Made by a program: the position numbers and the translations under genes
The notes under the pieces: generated by a model
The model's input: only the letters and a program-made list of their open reading frames with translations
The model's database searches: none
Told to the model about the DNA's origin: nothing
Shown here: positions 33,984 through 45,517 of the stretch, piece after piece
Layout of the letters: each line of letters opens with the position of its first letter
How positions within the stretch are numbered: the stretch's first letter is position 1
NCBI GenBank assembly: GCA_030512295.1
Contig: JAULSR010000001.1
Coordinates: 5,727,001-5,791,000 of the forward strand
Length of the DNA stretch: 64,000 nt
Origin: Bombardia bombarda
Taxonomy: Eukaryota > Ascomycota > Sordariomycetes > Sordariales > Lasiosphaeriaceae
Direction of reading: 5' to 3'

Positions 33984-36900
33984 CTACTGAAAGCCATGCC
34001 GTGTCAGAGCATTCTCCAAGTCGAGGATGGCGATGTTGCCAGAAAGTCTTCCCTGTTCTTTTCTCCACTCGTTGGCTTTGGTCAATATGACCCCTGCCTT
34101 CAACTCGAAATGCTTCCGAATGACAGGGCCCCAGATGTTATCGTCGTTTCTATCGATAGATGTGTTTCCAATGGGCTTGTCATCGCGCCGACGAATGCCT
34201 TGCTGAATGGAGCTGACATCTCCTGGGAAGGAGGCCATGTACTCTGCGAATTCTTCAGGGTCCGCGAGATGAGGAGGGGGCACCGAGTTCGGTGAGCCCC
34301 AGATGGGCAAAGTGTGTGCTGACGGGAGCGGCGGCCAGTTAGGCTTCCAGAGATTGTCAAGACCAGTGTTGAAACCGTCCCAGTGTTGTTGAAGATTTGA
34401 AAGATGAGCAGCAGCCGCCGGATGGATTGGCACGCTTGGGGCGTTTCCGCTAGAGGCCAGCCCAGTTTGGATTGTCGGAGCGCCATTAACTTTAGCCTTT
34501 CCACTGATTCCTCCTTTGGGCCCCTCTTTAGCAATTGCAGACACTTCAGAGTTGGCGGTTGTCAAAGGGCCTGATACGGACGCCTCCGGTGAAATGCTGT
34601 TCTTTCCGGGTTTGTGTTTGGGATGTTGGTGCGATTTTGGCCCACTAGCAGCCAGGTACGGAAGATCTTGAGAGATTAGCTGTTGCATATGCGTAAGTTG
34701 GTTTTGCATCATCTCTGCATATGTAGTCAAGGTGTTTAAGGCATCTGACGTGTGAACTTGGGAAGTGGGTGGATTGGAGACTTGCAAGGGAGCAGCTGTG
34801 GCGGATGAGCCTACTGGCTCTCTGGTGGCGAGAACCTTGGTTTCTGGTGCCTTGCCCTTGTCCGGCTGGCCCAGACGATCGTTAAGCCAGTATAACATAG
34901 CAGTTCGTACTGTGTGTTGTTGTATTTGACGGTTGTAGTTCGCCGACTGCACCTTGTCCAAATGCAGCTCACGCCCGGGCTCATTGTACCATGGCTGGCT
35001 TGAGAAGATCATTGCTAAAACAAAGCCTAGTTAGTCAAAGATGTACCGAGTAGATATGATTCAGTATGGCACAAAGACAACGAGACTTTCACGGCCAAGA
35101 GGTTAAGGACCCATGGAGGATGAGGGTTATCAAAAGTTTGGGTCTCGACCTTCAACGGATCATGTTTGGTTAGAGGAGAGGAAAGTAGAGAAACGTACCC
35201 TGGATGGAGACAAGGACTTGTAGAATTGTTGACCGATCTGGCTCCCAGCTTTGTCCAGACCATGTTCCCAAAAGAGAAAGGCATACTGCAAAAGACGTCA
35301 GCATCGCGGCCCACATAGATAATCGTTTCCGTCAACAACGGGTGCAACCTACCCTTCCCATTGGGATATAGGTTCGGATTGAATGCCACATTCCCGCCGC
35401 CTGTTGTTCGGAACTGCATCTCGGGTGACTTAAGCGGAAATTGCTCGTTGCAAAACATGTCGAACTCGAAGAGGCCATGTTCGTAGGGTGTATCTGGCGG
35501 TCCTACGATCAAGACCTTCATGACATCGAGGCGAGATGACCCATGGCGAACGTAGATGCCTTCGGGCAAGTCGGTGCGGAGCGACGCAATTTGGGTCACA
35601 AGCTTCTTCATCCGACCAGTAGCAGGCCTCGATTTTTCTATTTCCTTGGCTCTGTTGGCGTAATAAAAAGATTCCAGGATCTTCTCGTCCTCGATCTCCT
35701 GCAGGCAATGTTCACGATGCCATGCCGCGCACTCTTTCCTGATTCTCTCATGTCGAGCAGTCTCGGCCTCTTTCATGCTTCTGGAACGTGTCGTCACATT
35801 GGAGACTGGAGGAGGGCTCGGAGGAGGCGCGAAAGCGTCTGTGTCTGTGAGTAGAGAATTCCGATACTTGTCCCGGTGTTCAGCTTGAATAGCGGCAACT
35901 TCACAGACGCGCCTTGACAGGCGCAATACTTGCAGCCCCTCTCGTCCCTGGAAGTCTTCGATGTGGTCTGAGGCTATTCGTGTGAAGTACCCGCACGAGA
36001 TGCTGAGCTTCTCCAGAACCGCATTGATTGATTGTGCTGTCTCTTTCTTCAACGATCCTGATCCGAGCCCATTGATAGAGCCTTCCAAGGATGCGGTAGA
36101 AAATGTAAAGCGAGCGAGCTGTTCGGTTGGATCATACAAGACTTGGTCCCGAAAGACAAATGGGGCCGAGTCGGGAAGGTCAACCATGACCTGTAGGAAG
36201 TCCAGTACCGCATCGTAAATGTCAATGTGGGCGCTAATCTCGTCAACGGAGTCATTGTGGAGAATCTCAGATGCCTTTTGCAGAAGAGGGCTTCTCGGGA
36301 CAAGAGCCGATAGTATCGGCTGACTCTCGTAGTTCATAGCATATAACCGTGGTAGAAGGGAAGAAAGTGCCGAGAAATAGAACTCAAGGCTCTGAGAGTC
36401 GGGGATAGATGAAGACCTCAATCTCTGTGGTCCTGCAAGTTTGGATACTGAAAACGGAAGATTGTGCTCCGGGCCTCCATAACCTGTCCCCTTAGAAAGC
36501 TGTGACTGAGCCAGCCTGGGCATCATCTTGCTAGATTTTGATGTTTTCGGAGGCTTCTCGCTCGTCTTTTCTGTGTTCTTGTCCGCATTCTTGTCGTGGT
36601 CTTTCTCCTGCTGGGATGTAGATGGGGATTCATGTTTCGCCTTGAGACGTGTGCGCAGCTTGTCAAAGCCCAGACTGGACCCGACCGTGCTTTCATGCTC
36701 GAGCCTCTTGAACTCGGGCCCACAGAACAGAGACCAGATAAGAAACATCAGGCTTTTGTCGCAACACCAGCCGAGCTCGAGAGCTTTACCACGAATCCGT
36801 AATCTATCACAAAACGCCCGGTACTCCAGAGTAGGAGGAGTTGTGCCCCTGTAGTACGATTTACATCCTACGCAGGATAAGAGCTTACACTTATCGCAGC

Positions 36901-37849
36901 GAAAATATGGATGAAGATAGCCTGCAAACAGTCAAGAGATATCCATAAAGCCTTGGGAAACAGGGGGGCATACCTTCTTTAATCAAGAGCCTCGTTTGAG
37001 TCACCGCCTTTTCTCCGTCAATCGGGAGATCAGCCCTGCATTTAGCACACTTGGTCGCGAGAAGGTCCCTCCCATATTCGTGCAGGTCCAAGACGGTACC
37101 GAGTGCTGCTTGGGAATAGGTAAACTGGCTGGTGCTTGGGCTGCCTCGATCGAATTGTTCTTGTAGGACGCGGGCAATCATTTCGTCCTCACGGATCTGC
37201 GCATCATCGCCTTGAGAAGAATAATTTGTTCTGTCCAAGTCCATTGGAGTGTTGTTGGACATCTTGGCAGCTGATGAACCCCAAGAGTCGTCGTGTGGAG
37301 GGGTACTCGGAGAAGATGTCAGGTCAATTGGATTTCCGGCACTTGAACCTATTGAGCGAGAATCTGCGAGGTTTTGGTCAGGATCTTGGTTCTTTTGCAT
37401 GCGCGTGTCAAGGTTAGAGTGGGTGGGGGCGGGAAAGAAGTTTGGGGCTGCATATATCAGGTGCCACGTTCGGCTCTCAAGACATTGTGCCGCTTACCTT
37501 GGTTATCCCAGGTATACTCTTCAATACTCGCAGAGTTGGATGACATGGATGTTGACTTGGATTCAACGGTGACGAAGGCCGGAGAAGACGGGTGCGTAAG
37601 GGTAGAAGTTTGCTGGAGGGCCGAAACTTGGGGAGGTGAAAGTTGGTGGCTGTCAGGGCTGACCTGCGAAGGCTTTTGAATTGTGGAGGTTCCGGCAGCC
37701 GAAAGGTCAGACGACGGGTTTGGCAACGTTCTCGGCTGCTTTGACTGTTGACTGCCCTCGCTATCCTCTGAAATGCGACGCTTAGACGGCTTCAGTTTGT
37801 CGCTAAATTTCTGGAGAGTACCCTCGAGCTTGGCCCTCAGGGGCGCCAT
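33984..37849 (-). CDS. UBE2O-like ubiquitin-conjugating enzyme with N-terminal zinc module
   Basis: Five exons (37849-37498, 37384-36974, 36921-35353, 35285-35199, 35014-33984) give 1149 aa. Residues 1-180 are disordered and Ser/Pro-rich. A Cys-rich module follows (CAKCRADL, then FRCDKCKLLSCVGCKSYY) that probably binds zinc. The E2 core runs from about residue 691 to 840: a GIYVRH strand, GPPDTPYEHGLFEFD, FNPNLYPNGK, then the split VCLSLLGTWSG with catalytic Cys779, and PWYNEPG. FNPN in place of HPN and CLSLLGTW are the marks of the large E2s (UBE2O/BIRC6 type). Known chemistry: ubiquitin thioester transfer, often as E2/E3 hybrids. The C-terminal 300 residues are largely disordered. The exon 4/5 intron is long (184 bp) and has two in-frame acceptors. 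Exon 2 start is the least certain join. Confidence 0.84.
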
Positions 37850-37888
37850 GTTGAAGAGGTTCTTCCGAGATGAGACCGGAGATGTTGC

Positions 37889-38050
37889 TGCAATCCGGGA
37901 ATTAGCAGTTGGGTGATTTCTTTTTGAAGTTTCCTAACGGCGACCACCACCGCAGCGGAAAAAAGAAGCCGGTGCTGTTTTCTGCAGACTCTCACGGGGC
38001 CTGCATGCCCTAACAATGAAATCAACCAAGCACGCGTCGGTCTCACTTAC
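37889..38050 (-). other. Possible 5' UTR intron of the UBE2O-like gene
   Basis: On the minus strand upstream of the ATG at 37849 a perfect donor GTAAGTGAGA (38050) and an acceptor TTGCAG ending at 37889 enclose 162 bp with a CTAAT branch-like site. This is inference from signals only. Confidence 0.35.
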
Positions 38051-38093
38051 GTTGCATCACCAATCCCAGGAAGCTCTCACAGCAACTTCAATT

Positions 38094-38116
38094 GCGGTGC
38101 GGTGCGGTGCGGTGCG
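38094..38116. repeat. (GCGGT)n short tandem repeat
   Basis: Four to five copies of GCGGT upstream of the UBE2O-like gene. Confidence 0.85.
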
Positions 38117-41100
38117 CAGTGCAGATTGTTGAAATATGTGTGTGGACCGAAGAGCGAGAACGATGCGTTGCGCTGCACCCTCCTGGCCTCAGCTGGTGAA
38201 GACGGAGGATTGAAAGACAGACTTCTCAACGCTCGGCGGGGTTAGGTAGGCAGATAGTAGATAGCAAATAGGTTATCGAGGGCTTCGGGAACGTGCGTCA
38301 GTTTAAAATATTCAATCCAGTGCTGTTTTATTTGACATGGGATGAAAAGTTAGAGATCTGCGGGTTTTCTTGGCTGGCAGGTCGCTATTAAGCCCTGGCT
38401 CGACAATCTCGTCGTATGCTCGTCTCCGCGCCGACGCAGAGCTATCAGCACCATAAATGAGCGTGCGCAAGCAGCCCGAATGCAGTCAGAGAGACAGTCA
38501 GTGAATGAACGGTGCAGCGGGATGACTGAGTCGGCGAAGGCGAACAGGCGGCAGTCAGTCAGGCAGTCCGTGGGAGACGGGGTCGCGGTCGGTCGTCGTC
38601 GACGATGATATCGCCAAGCGGGGGGCACCTCTCCACCTAAGGAACCTGGGGAATGTCGGAGTCGCAGGAACCGAGCAAAGGGGCAAGGTCCCAAATGTAT
38701 CTCTAGTCTTCAACAGGGCTGCGTTGGGCTCGGTATTTGGCAAGATGACGATGATGCGAGATGTGAAGACGTGGGGTTGGATTTGGAGTAGGTGCGCTTG
38801 AGGCTCTGGGCGAGCACAGCTGTCAGGTGCCTGTCAAGGTGCCTGGGCAAACCCAAGCCAAGCACGGAGTCCACTGTTTGTAGGTGTCTCGAGGTACCTT
38901 GGGGGGTGGTTTCGGATCTTCGGTTTAGCCAGGCAAGCACGAGTGGGCGGAGTTTGGAGTGCAGTACATGCAAGTACAACCTAAGGAAGTTACGATGTCG
39001 CCCATTCGTCGACAATCCCAAACGTGAGTGCCTGGTGGGCTGCTTTTCTACCCGACAGGTGCGCAGTGCACTAAGTACCTACCTACCAAATGGGCACTGG
39101 GCATTAGCCCATACCTAAGTACCTAGCTGCACTCCGTCACTGCCTACAGGCGGCTGCACCTCCATGCAGGTGACCTCAACAAGGTAAGGTCGCATGGTAG
39201 CTACAGCGCAGTACTCTATGGCTGAACTCGAAATGGCTGTACACTGCAATACCACTTGCGCGACTGGAAAATCCAAAAGAGGTGGATGGGACTTTCCGAC
39301 TTGGTTCTTTTTGTTACAAATCGCCCGCGTTGGTTTCAATGTTCGCCAATACCGTTTGCGTGGAATTTCTTTCGGTAGTGCAATCCAGACAGCCGCGATG
39401 GCCCGGGGATGACTGCAATGATGCAATCGGTTACCTACGGCGTTATTAAATCAGAACGTGACTTGCAGTGTATATGGTTTGCTCAGCCGCAGCTGGATGC
39501 AAGTGGTGGCTGGTGACAGCATTGCTCCAGAGCAGGACACACTGTTATCTTGGCTCCTTCCGTGGTAAGTTTCGAACTACAATAAACTTTCCTATACACT
39601 GATGACATTTAGTTCAAATCAGTTCAGATTTGCATTACCGTAATAAGCACATGCAAAGTCGAGCTTGAACATTGAATTCAGCCAGGTAAAAAAAAAAACA
39701 CATGGCAATCAATAAAATGGCAAATAACTATCCGCTTAGGTATCTAGGTTATCGCAACCGGCTCCAAAAAATTATTAGAACTTTAACTGCTATCCTTACA
39801 TAAAGAAAAGACCCTCCGGGCAGAGGATATACACCAGGGGATCTGATTATCTGGGCAAATTATTGTTTGATATTTCGTGCTTGGAATTCCTTTATTTTGC
39901 GCTATATGAGCTATCTAAAAGAGATTCTGGTGAATGGTTTACACTTCATAATAACGAAAAGACGGAGTATTTAGCTTTCAAGGCCCCACCACGCCTGGTG
40001 CATCTTCATACCGCGGGAACAAGATCAATTTGATCTACATCACGCTGTTAGCAAACGGATAGACGTTCAATGGGGGACATTAACGATTCATATACTGAGA
40101 TATGACAGACTAATATTTGTGAATTCGTAATATCATCCTACCCTTAGTACGTTTATGAAATCTCTTCATGGCATAAGGACACATGTGGTAATTACGATGA
40201 GGAGGGAGAAAGAATACCATGCAGCCTTCATAGAGAAGTAATAAAGATCGGAATCAAAAGAGAAGAGCAGCTCAAAGCATGCAAGACGGAGAGCAACAGG
40301 GTGAGCTATAATAACGACATGAAGCATCTTACCATAGAAGGAGGTGGCACGTAGAACACTTCCGATATAGCAACCATCACAACCATTGGCAGAAAGTAAG
40401 GTGATAAATTAGGGTAGAATAATTAGGTGGGAAGTGTCATGGCATATCTCAAGTGGTTACTACTTATCCGGAAACCTCCCTTTTTTGTCTGGATTAGACT
40501 TGCATGTATGACTGCGCTGGCCATTCCAACACAACGGTCAGAAAGTCAATTTGGCCACTATGATTCAGGTTGCTTAGTGTGTTCTATATGAATTGATGGC
40601 CCGCATAGTCTGTCAATCAAGCCAGTTATCAAGACCTGGCTTAGTCAAAGGGGCTTTGGCCAGTCACTGAGCCCATCCAAATTTTGCCTTGTAAGCTGTC
40701 AATATTTTGAAGGTGCGAAGGCAAAGAACATACTGAGGGCAAGAGGTGATGACGGAATAGCACAAGAACCCCATGTCTTTTGCGACCCCTCTGTGATTTC
40801 TTACGATGGATTCCGTTGGAACCGGCCACTGATCAACGCTACTTTCCACATTACATGACTTTCCATTATGTTATGAAGGCGACTGTTGATATGCCCATGT
40901 GGGTCTCGAACGGATAGTCTCGGCAGCGTCCCTTCACCGCGAATGCTATCGTCAGCGTCGGACGAACTACGTCACCAGGTCATCCTTGACTTGACAAGAA
41001 GCCTTGGCACGCCCTTTATCGATTCCTTCGGTCAGATGAAACTTGGGAACCTAAGGAACTGTAGCATGCCATTTCTATGGATACAAGAGTCGGGAAGCTT

Positions 41101-42903
41101 TATGTAAAACATCTATTAATCGTGTATCTCCTTTCCTACGTCGGAGTCTGTTTCTACCGCTCAGCCCAAAGCGGCTAGTTTAGGATAATACCGATAAGGA
41201 ATAAGCAGCGCGTGCCCTTGGCCATCAAGCTGTTCTAGGCCAGGGAACCCCGCCTGTGGGGTCACACATCCATGCAGATCCCCCGCTGCTTATCCGAGTG
41301 CCCCGCCATCTTCACTGCCTCAAAATGGTCTGCAGATCCTCAATGAGTGTTGGTCATCAAGGTCAAATGAAGTTGTCATTATGATGATAACTGGGGGTAT
41401 TTTTTACTGATGTAATGGAATTGCGCTGTTACAACAAGGACACGCGCGTGATGAGAAAAGTCAGACTCCATTGTAATATCCGTAATGATGTAAGCAAATC
41501 CAGCCTTGGCAGCTGAATCAGGTCATCTTATCATGATAGAGTGTAAACGGATGGAAAAGGGTCCTCGAACCGAAGAATGCTGCATATCCTGAAGTTGCAA
41601 TTGCCATTGTGAATGTTGTCATTGTTTGGACAAATGCTAAGATTAATACCAATAGAACAGAGCGATGATTGCGTGGGACAAGAGTGGGATCCAGAGCAGG
41701 GGTCCATGGAGCTAACCATGCGACTTATCAACGCTTCCTAGTGTAAATATTGATTACCTAGTTAGAACGGGAACTCGGGATAACGGTGAGCGATATCGCT
41801 TACGGTTTGGTTGACGACATCCGGTCGAAGCGGTGGGGTTCTTCAATTGAGGATAGGAACCTTATAATGAAGGGGAAAGATTTGCGTAAGGTACATCGTA
41901 ATGGAAGTCGTGTATCTACGAATGTTACTAGGCTCTTATGGCAATTGTCCAGCTTTAATGTGCAAGATGTTTTGGAGCTCGTTGGTCCACGCTGACGACG
42001 ATCGCATGTCTTTGAATACCAGGTACATGGCATACTCGACCAGATGCCCTCCTGCTTACCCTGTGAGTCAACCAAGGGCGCATATGCACATCAAAGGGCG
42101 GGGAGAGCCCAGAAAAAAAGGCCCACACTGCTTGGGTCCTAGTTAAGGTATTTGGTAAATGTAACTGTGAGAGCCCTATCAAACATCAGGCAACCCGATG
42201 AGCCCTATGGGTGTTGCTCATACCGACCTGCCGCATAGGGCAAGACCGAGAAAGTAGATCAGTGATAAGCTTCATTCCCACGAGTCGCATACCCAGAAAC
42301 ACACCCAGCGAGCCTAATTCTCCCAGCCAGCCGGGTAAGACGGATCTAGGGTATGGCATGCTCGTAGTGCCTTACTTACTAACAGGGCCGATGGAGGCTC
42401 TTCAATGTCGGGACGAACATGCCTCCTCGGGTTCAAGCAACGAGAACGTCTCATAAGCCCGGTTGGTCCAAATACCCTGGCTCCGCCATCCGTTAGCTAG
42501 CCCGCAGATTGTGGACACCGACAAGGGACGAACGAGCACCTATCGCGGAGCAACAATTGGAGGCTCCCTCGACCGGCGTGGCGTAAGTGAAAAAAAAAAA
42601 ATGCCGATGCAGACGAACTGCACACAACTCACAACGGACGCGGCCAACCTCCCGGGAGGGTCCAGTCTGACGAGTGACGATTGAGGATTGACGACTGATC
42701 ATATCCATGTTCCATGGTACCCAACCGTGATGCGCCTGGACAATGGTTGAGAAGAATAAAATGGACGATATCCCCTCCCTTCATTGCACCTCAGTTGCAT
42801 ACACATACGACCTTCTTCAGTAGTATTCATACCTGCCTGGACAGATCCCCCGTCCTTCAACTCTGCCCCCACTTCCTCATCTCCTTAGCAGAGAACCCCC
42901 ACG

Positions 42904-45469
42904 ATGAAGTGGCTCGCAGCTGCCGGTGTGGCCTTGGCAGCCATCCCGGGAAGTCACGGCTCATCGTCCCTTCCCTTAAAAGTCGAGACCAGAGCAGCGC
43001 TAAACTCGCGTCTCTCCAACATCCACGTCGAGCGTCTCGAGCCAATCGACGGATCCATCAGCTTCACATACGGCTCGTGCCAGTCCACCACAGAGAAGGA
43101 ATCGCATCACGCCATTGGCCGCAGCACCAGCTCGTCTCACGACCGCCTCGTCTGGAGGATCCCATCAGATGTGTACACTGGCGGGTGCATCTCGGCCTGG
43201 AGTCCCGAGACAGGAGCCTTGCTGGGCCGCAGCGAGAAGCAGACCTTCGACTTCAAGACCATGAAGCAGCGTCGCGACCTCAAGCTCTCCAAGCGTGGCA
43301 GCGCCAAGAAGTGCCCCTCCAACAGCACCAGCATCCCCATGGACGCCGAGCATGGCATCGACGCCTGGGGCCCCTGGTTCGACGGCGTGAAGCTGCTCAG
43401 CGACTCCGAGATCAGCCCCGTGGACGCCGCCGCCGCCAAGAGCAAGAACATCGCCATCGTGGGCGCAGGCATGTCGGGCCTGATGACGTACCTCTGCCTC
43501 ACCCAGGCCGGCATGACCAACGTCAGCATCATCGAGGCCGGCAACCGTCTCGGCGGCCGCGTGCACACCGTCTACCTCAGCGGCGGCCCCTTCGACTACA
43601 GCTACCAGGAGATGGGCCCCATGCGCTTCCCCCACACCCTCACCGTGGCCAACGAGACGTACAACATCTCGGACCACCAGATCGTCTTCCAGCTCGCCGC
43701 CGAGATGAACAAGCTCAACGGCAACGACAGGAACCTCAGCGTCGATTTTATTCCCTGGTACCAGTCCAGCAGCAATGGGCTGTCGTACAACAACGGAATC
43801 AGGCTGGACAATGGCTTGCCGCCCACGCGGGCCCAGATCGCGGCCAACGCCTCGCTGTCCATCACCAAGGCACAGGACCCGTCGACGCAGGCGCTGTTTG
43901 CCAAGGTCAGCAAGGCACTTCCTGGCAGTGACTTTTATGTGGAGATGGCGAAGAACATGTTCAAGGCTCATCGCGAGTGGCTCGGTACGTGATATGACCA
44001 TCTGACTTTGAAATCCAGCCGGCAACGTGCTGACTTGAATTCTGTGTAGATGGTGGCTTGGGTGGTCTGCCTGGTGATCATTGGAGGTGAGTGATATTTG
44101 TCTCTGTGAAGTTAATAATCATATCAGACGGTTAAAGCTGACCAGAATGCTCGCTGAAGTGAGTTTGCGTACATGGTCAACTACCTGAACGGCACCTTGA
44201 ACGACACGGATGTCCGCGGAGGAGGCCAGGGCTCGTTCTGGGATGAGGTTAGTACACCTGCCAGCCTTCACTCTCACAGACCACAGTTACTGACGCAGCC
44301 ATAGCTCTACGAGGGCATGTATTTCAGCGCAGGTACCTGGAGGACCATTGACGGCGGTAAGACATCTCACCATGAAGTCCCTTTCTTACAGCACAAATCT
44401 GTCCAGTGCAGCTACTGATGTCTCCCTAACTAATAGGCCTCAACCGCCTCCCCCTCTCCTTCCACCCCCACGTCGACAACGCCACAACCCTCAACCGCCG
44501 CATCGAGCGAGTCCAGTACTCAGCCGACACCAACAGCGTCACCCTCCAGTCCCGCGCCAGCTACACCGAGGAATTCGTCAATTCAACCCACGACTACGCC
44601 GTGCTCGCAGTCCCCTTCTCCATCATGAAGAAGTGGCGCATCTCGGCCCTGCCCACCACAGTCACCAACGCCATCAACAACGTCCCCTACACCTCAGCCT
44701 GCAAGGTCGCCCTCGAGTTCAAGACGCGCTTCTGGGAGCACTACGCCAACCCCATCTACGGCTCGTGCTCGACCACCAGCGACATCCCCGGCATCGGCAG
44801 CATCTGCTACCCCTCGTACAACATCAACGGCACCGGCAAAGGGTCGATCATCGGCTCGTACATCTCGGGCGACTTTGGCGAGCGGTGGCTGTCGACGAGC
44901 GAGGAGGAGCACGTCCAGTACGTGCTTAACGCCATGATCGAGATTCATGGTGAAGTTGCCAGGGAGCAGTACACAGGCAAGTATGACCGCCGGTGCTGGG
45001 CGCTGGATCCGCTGGAGAGCGCCAGTTGGGCGTCGCCGACGGTGGGGCAGCATCAGCTTTATCTGCCGGAGTATTTTAAGACGCATAAGAATGTGAGTTG
45101 GCGTTTTCACCAGCCTTTCTTGTTTTACCGTGGGAGGGAAGATGGTGGTGATGATATTAACTGTTTAACAGATGATCCTTGTCGGCGAGCACACTAGCTA
45201 CACACACGCTTGGATTGCCTCGGCGCTTGAGTCTGGTATCCGCGGTAGCGTTCAGCTGCTTCTTGGTGAGTTTTCTTCAGACCTGTGTGAGTGAGGTGGG
45301 ATGGGCAACTGACAGACCTTCTTCTTTGCAGAGCTCGGCCTGGTTGATGAGGCCAAGGCTGTGGTAGATAAGTGGATGGCACGCTGGATCGACGTAGTAA
45401 GTTTTTTTTGGACACACGCTCTAACCAACGCATTGGATAGGTATAGTGACTAATACGCTTTGACAGTGA
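42904..45469 (+). CDS. Secreted L-amino-acid oxidase-like flavoprotein (amine oxidase family)
   Basis: Exons 42904-43984, 44050-44086, 44160-44247, 44305-44356, 44437-45092, 45172-45265, 45332-45396 and 45467-45469 give 691 aa. A signal peptide (MKWLAAAGVALAAIPGSHGS) is followed by a pro-like region. The FAD-binding Rossmann motif is at 182-192 (NIAIVGAGMSG), with EAGNRLGGRVHT after it. The C-terminal FAD motif is VGEHTSYTHAWIASALESGI. Several N-x-S/T sites fit secretion. Known for the family: oxidative deamination of L-amino acids to keto acid, ammonia and H2O2. The last intron (45397-45466: GTAAGT, CTAAC, TTTGACAG) places the stop codon immediately at the acceptor; without splicing the frame ends at 45453. 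A second, partial copy of the 3' end lies at 51900-52179. Confidence 0.88.
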
Positions 45470-45517
45470 TCGTCATTTTTTTAGATATCGCGAGTTTAGG
45501 ATAGGATAGATGTGATG
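45175..45517 (+). repeat. Left copy of duplicated LAAO 3' end
   Basis: This segment (last LAAO exons plus 3' flank, ending ggatagatgtgatg) recurs at 51900-52179 in the same orientation. The left copy has about 75 bp (last intron and flank) that the right copy lacks between T-rich stretches; the right copy has an extra 11-bp tandem. Other differences are about ten base changes. Confidence 0.93.

Larger units (their letters stand above)
37850..42903. other. 5-kb gene desert, AT-rich at about 39.4-42.1 kb
   Basis: The left end is the promoter and leader of the UBE2O-like gene, with a (GCGGT)n tract at 38094-38116. Between about 39430 and 42150 the DNA is AT-rich with dense stops and no protein-like frame. 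The last 200 bp is C-rich and is the likely LAAO promoter. I recognise no transposon ends; a decayed element is possible. Confidence 0.5.

Noticed and set aside
40886..42684. Several 60-90-codon frames before LAAO
   Set aside because: Short, no motif, both strands equally open; kept as non-coding.
43165..44025. 286-codon minus-strand frame opposite LAAO
   Set aside because: Val/His/Ala-rich shadow; the plus strand carries FAD motifs and canonical introns.
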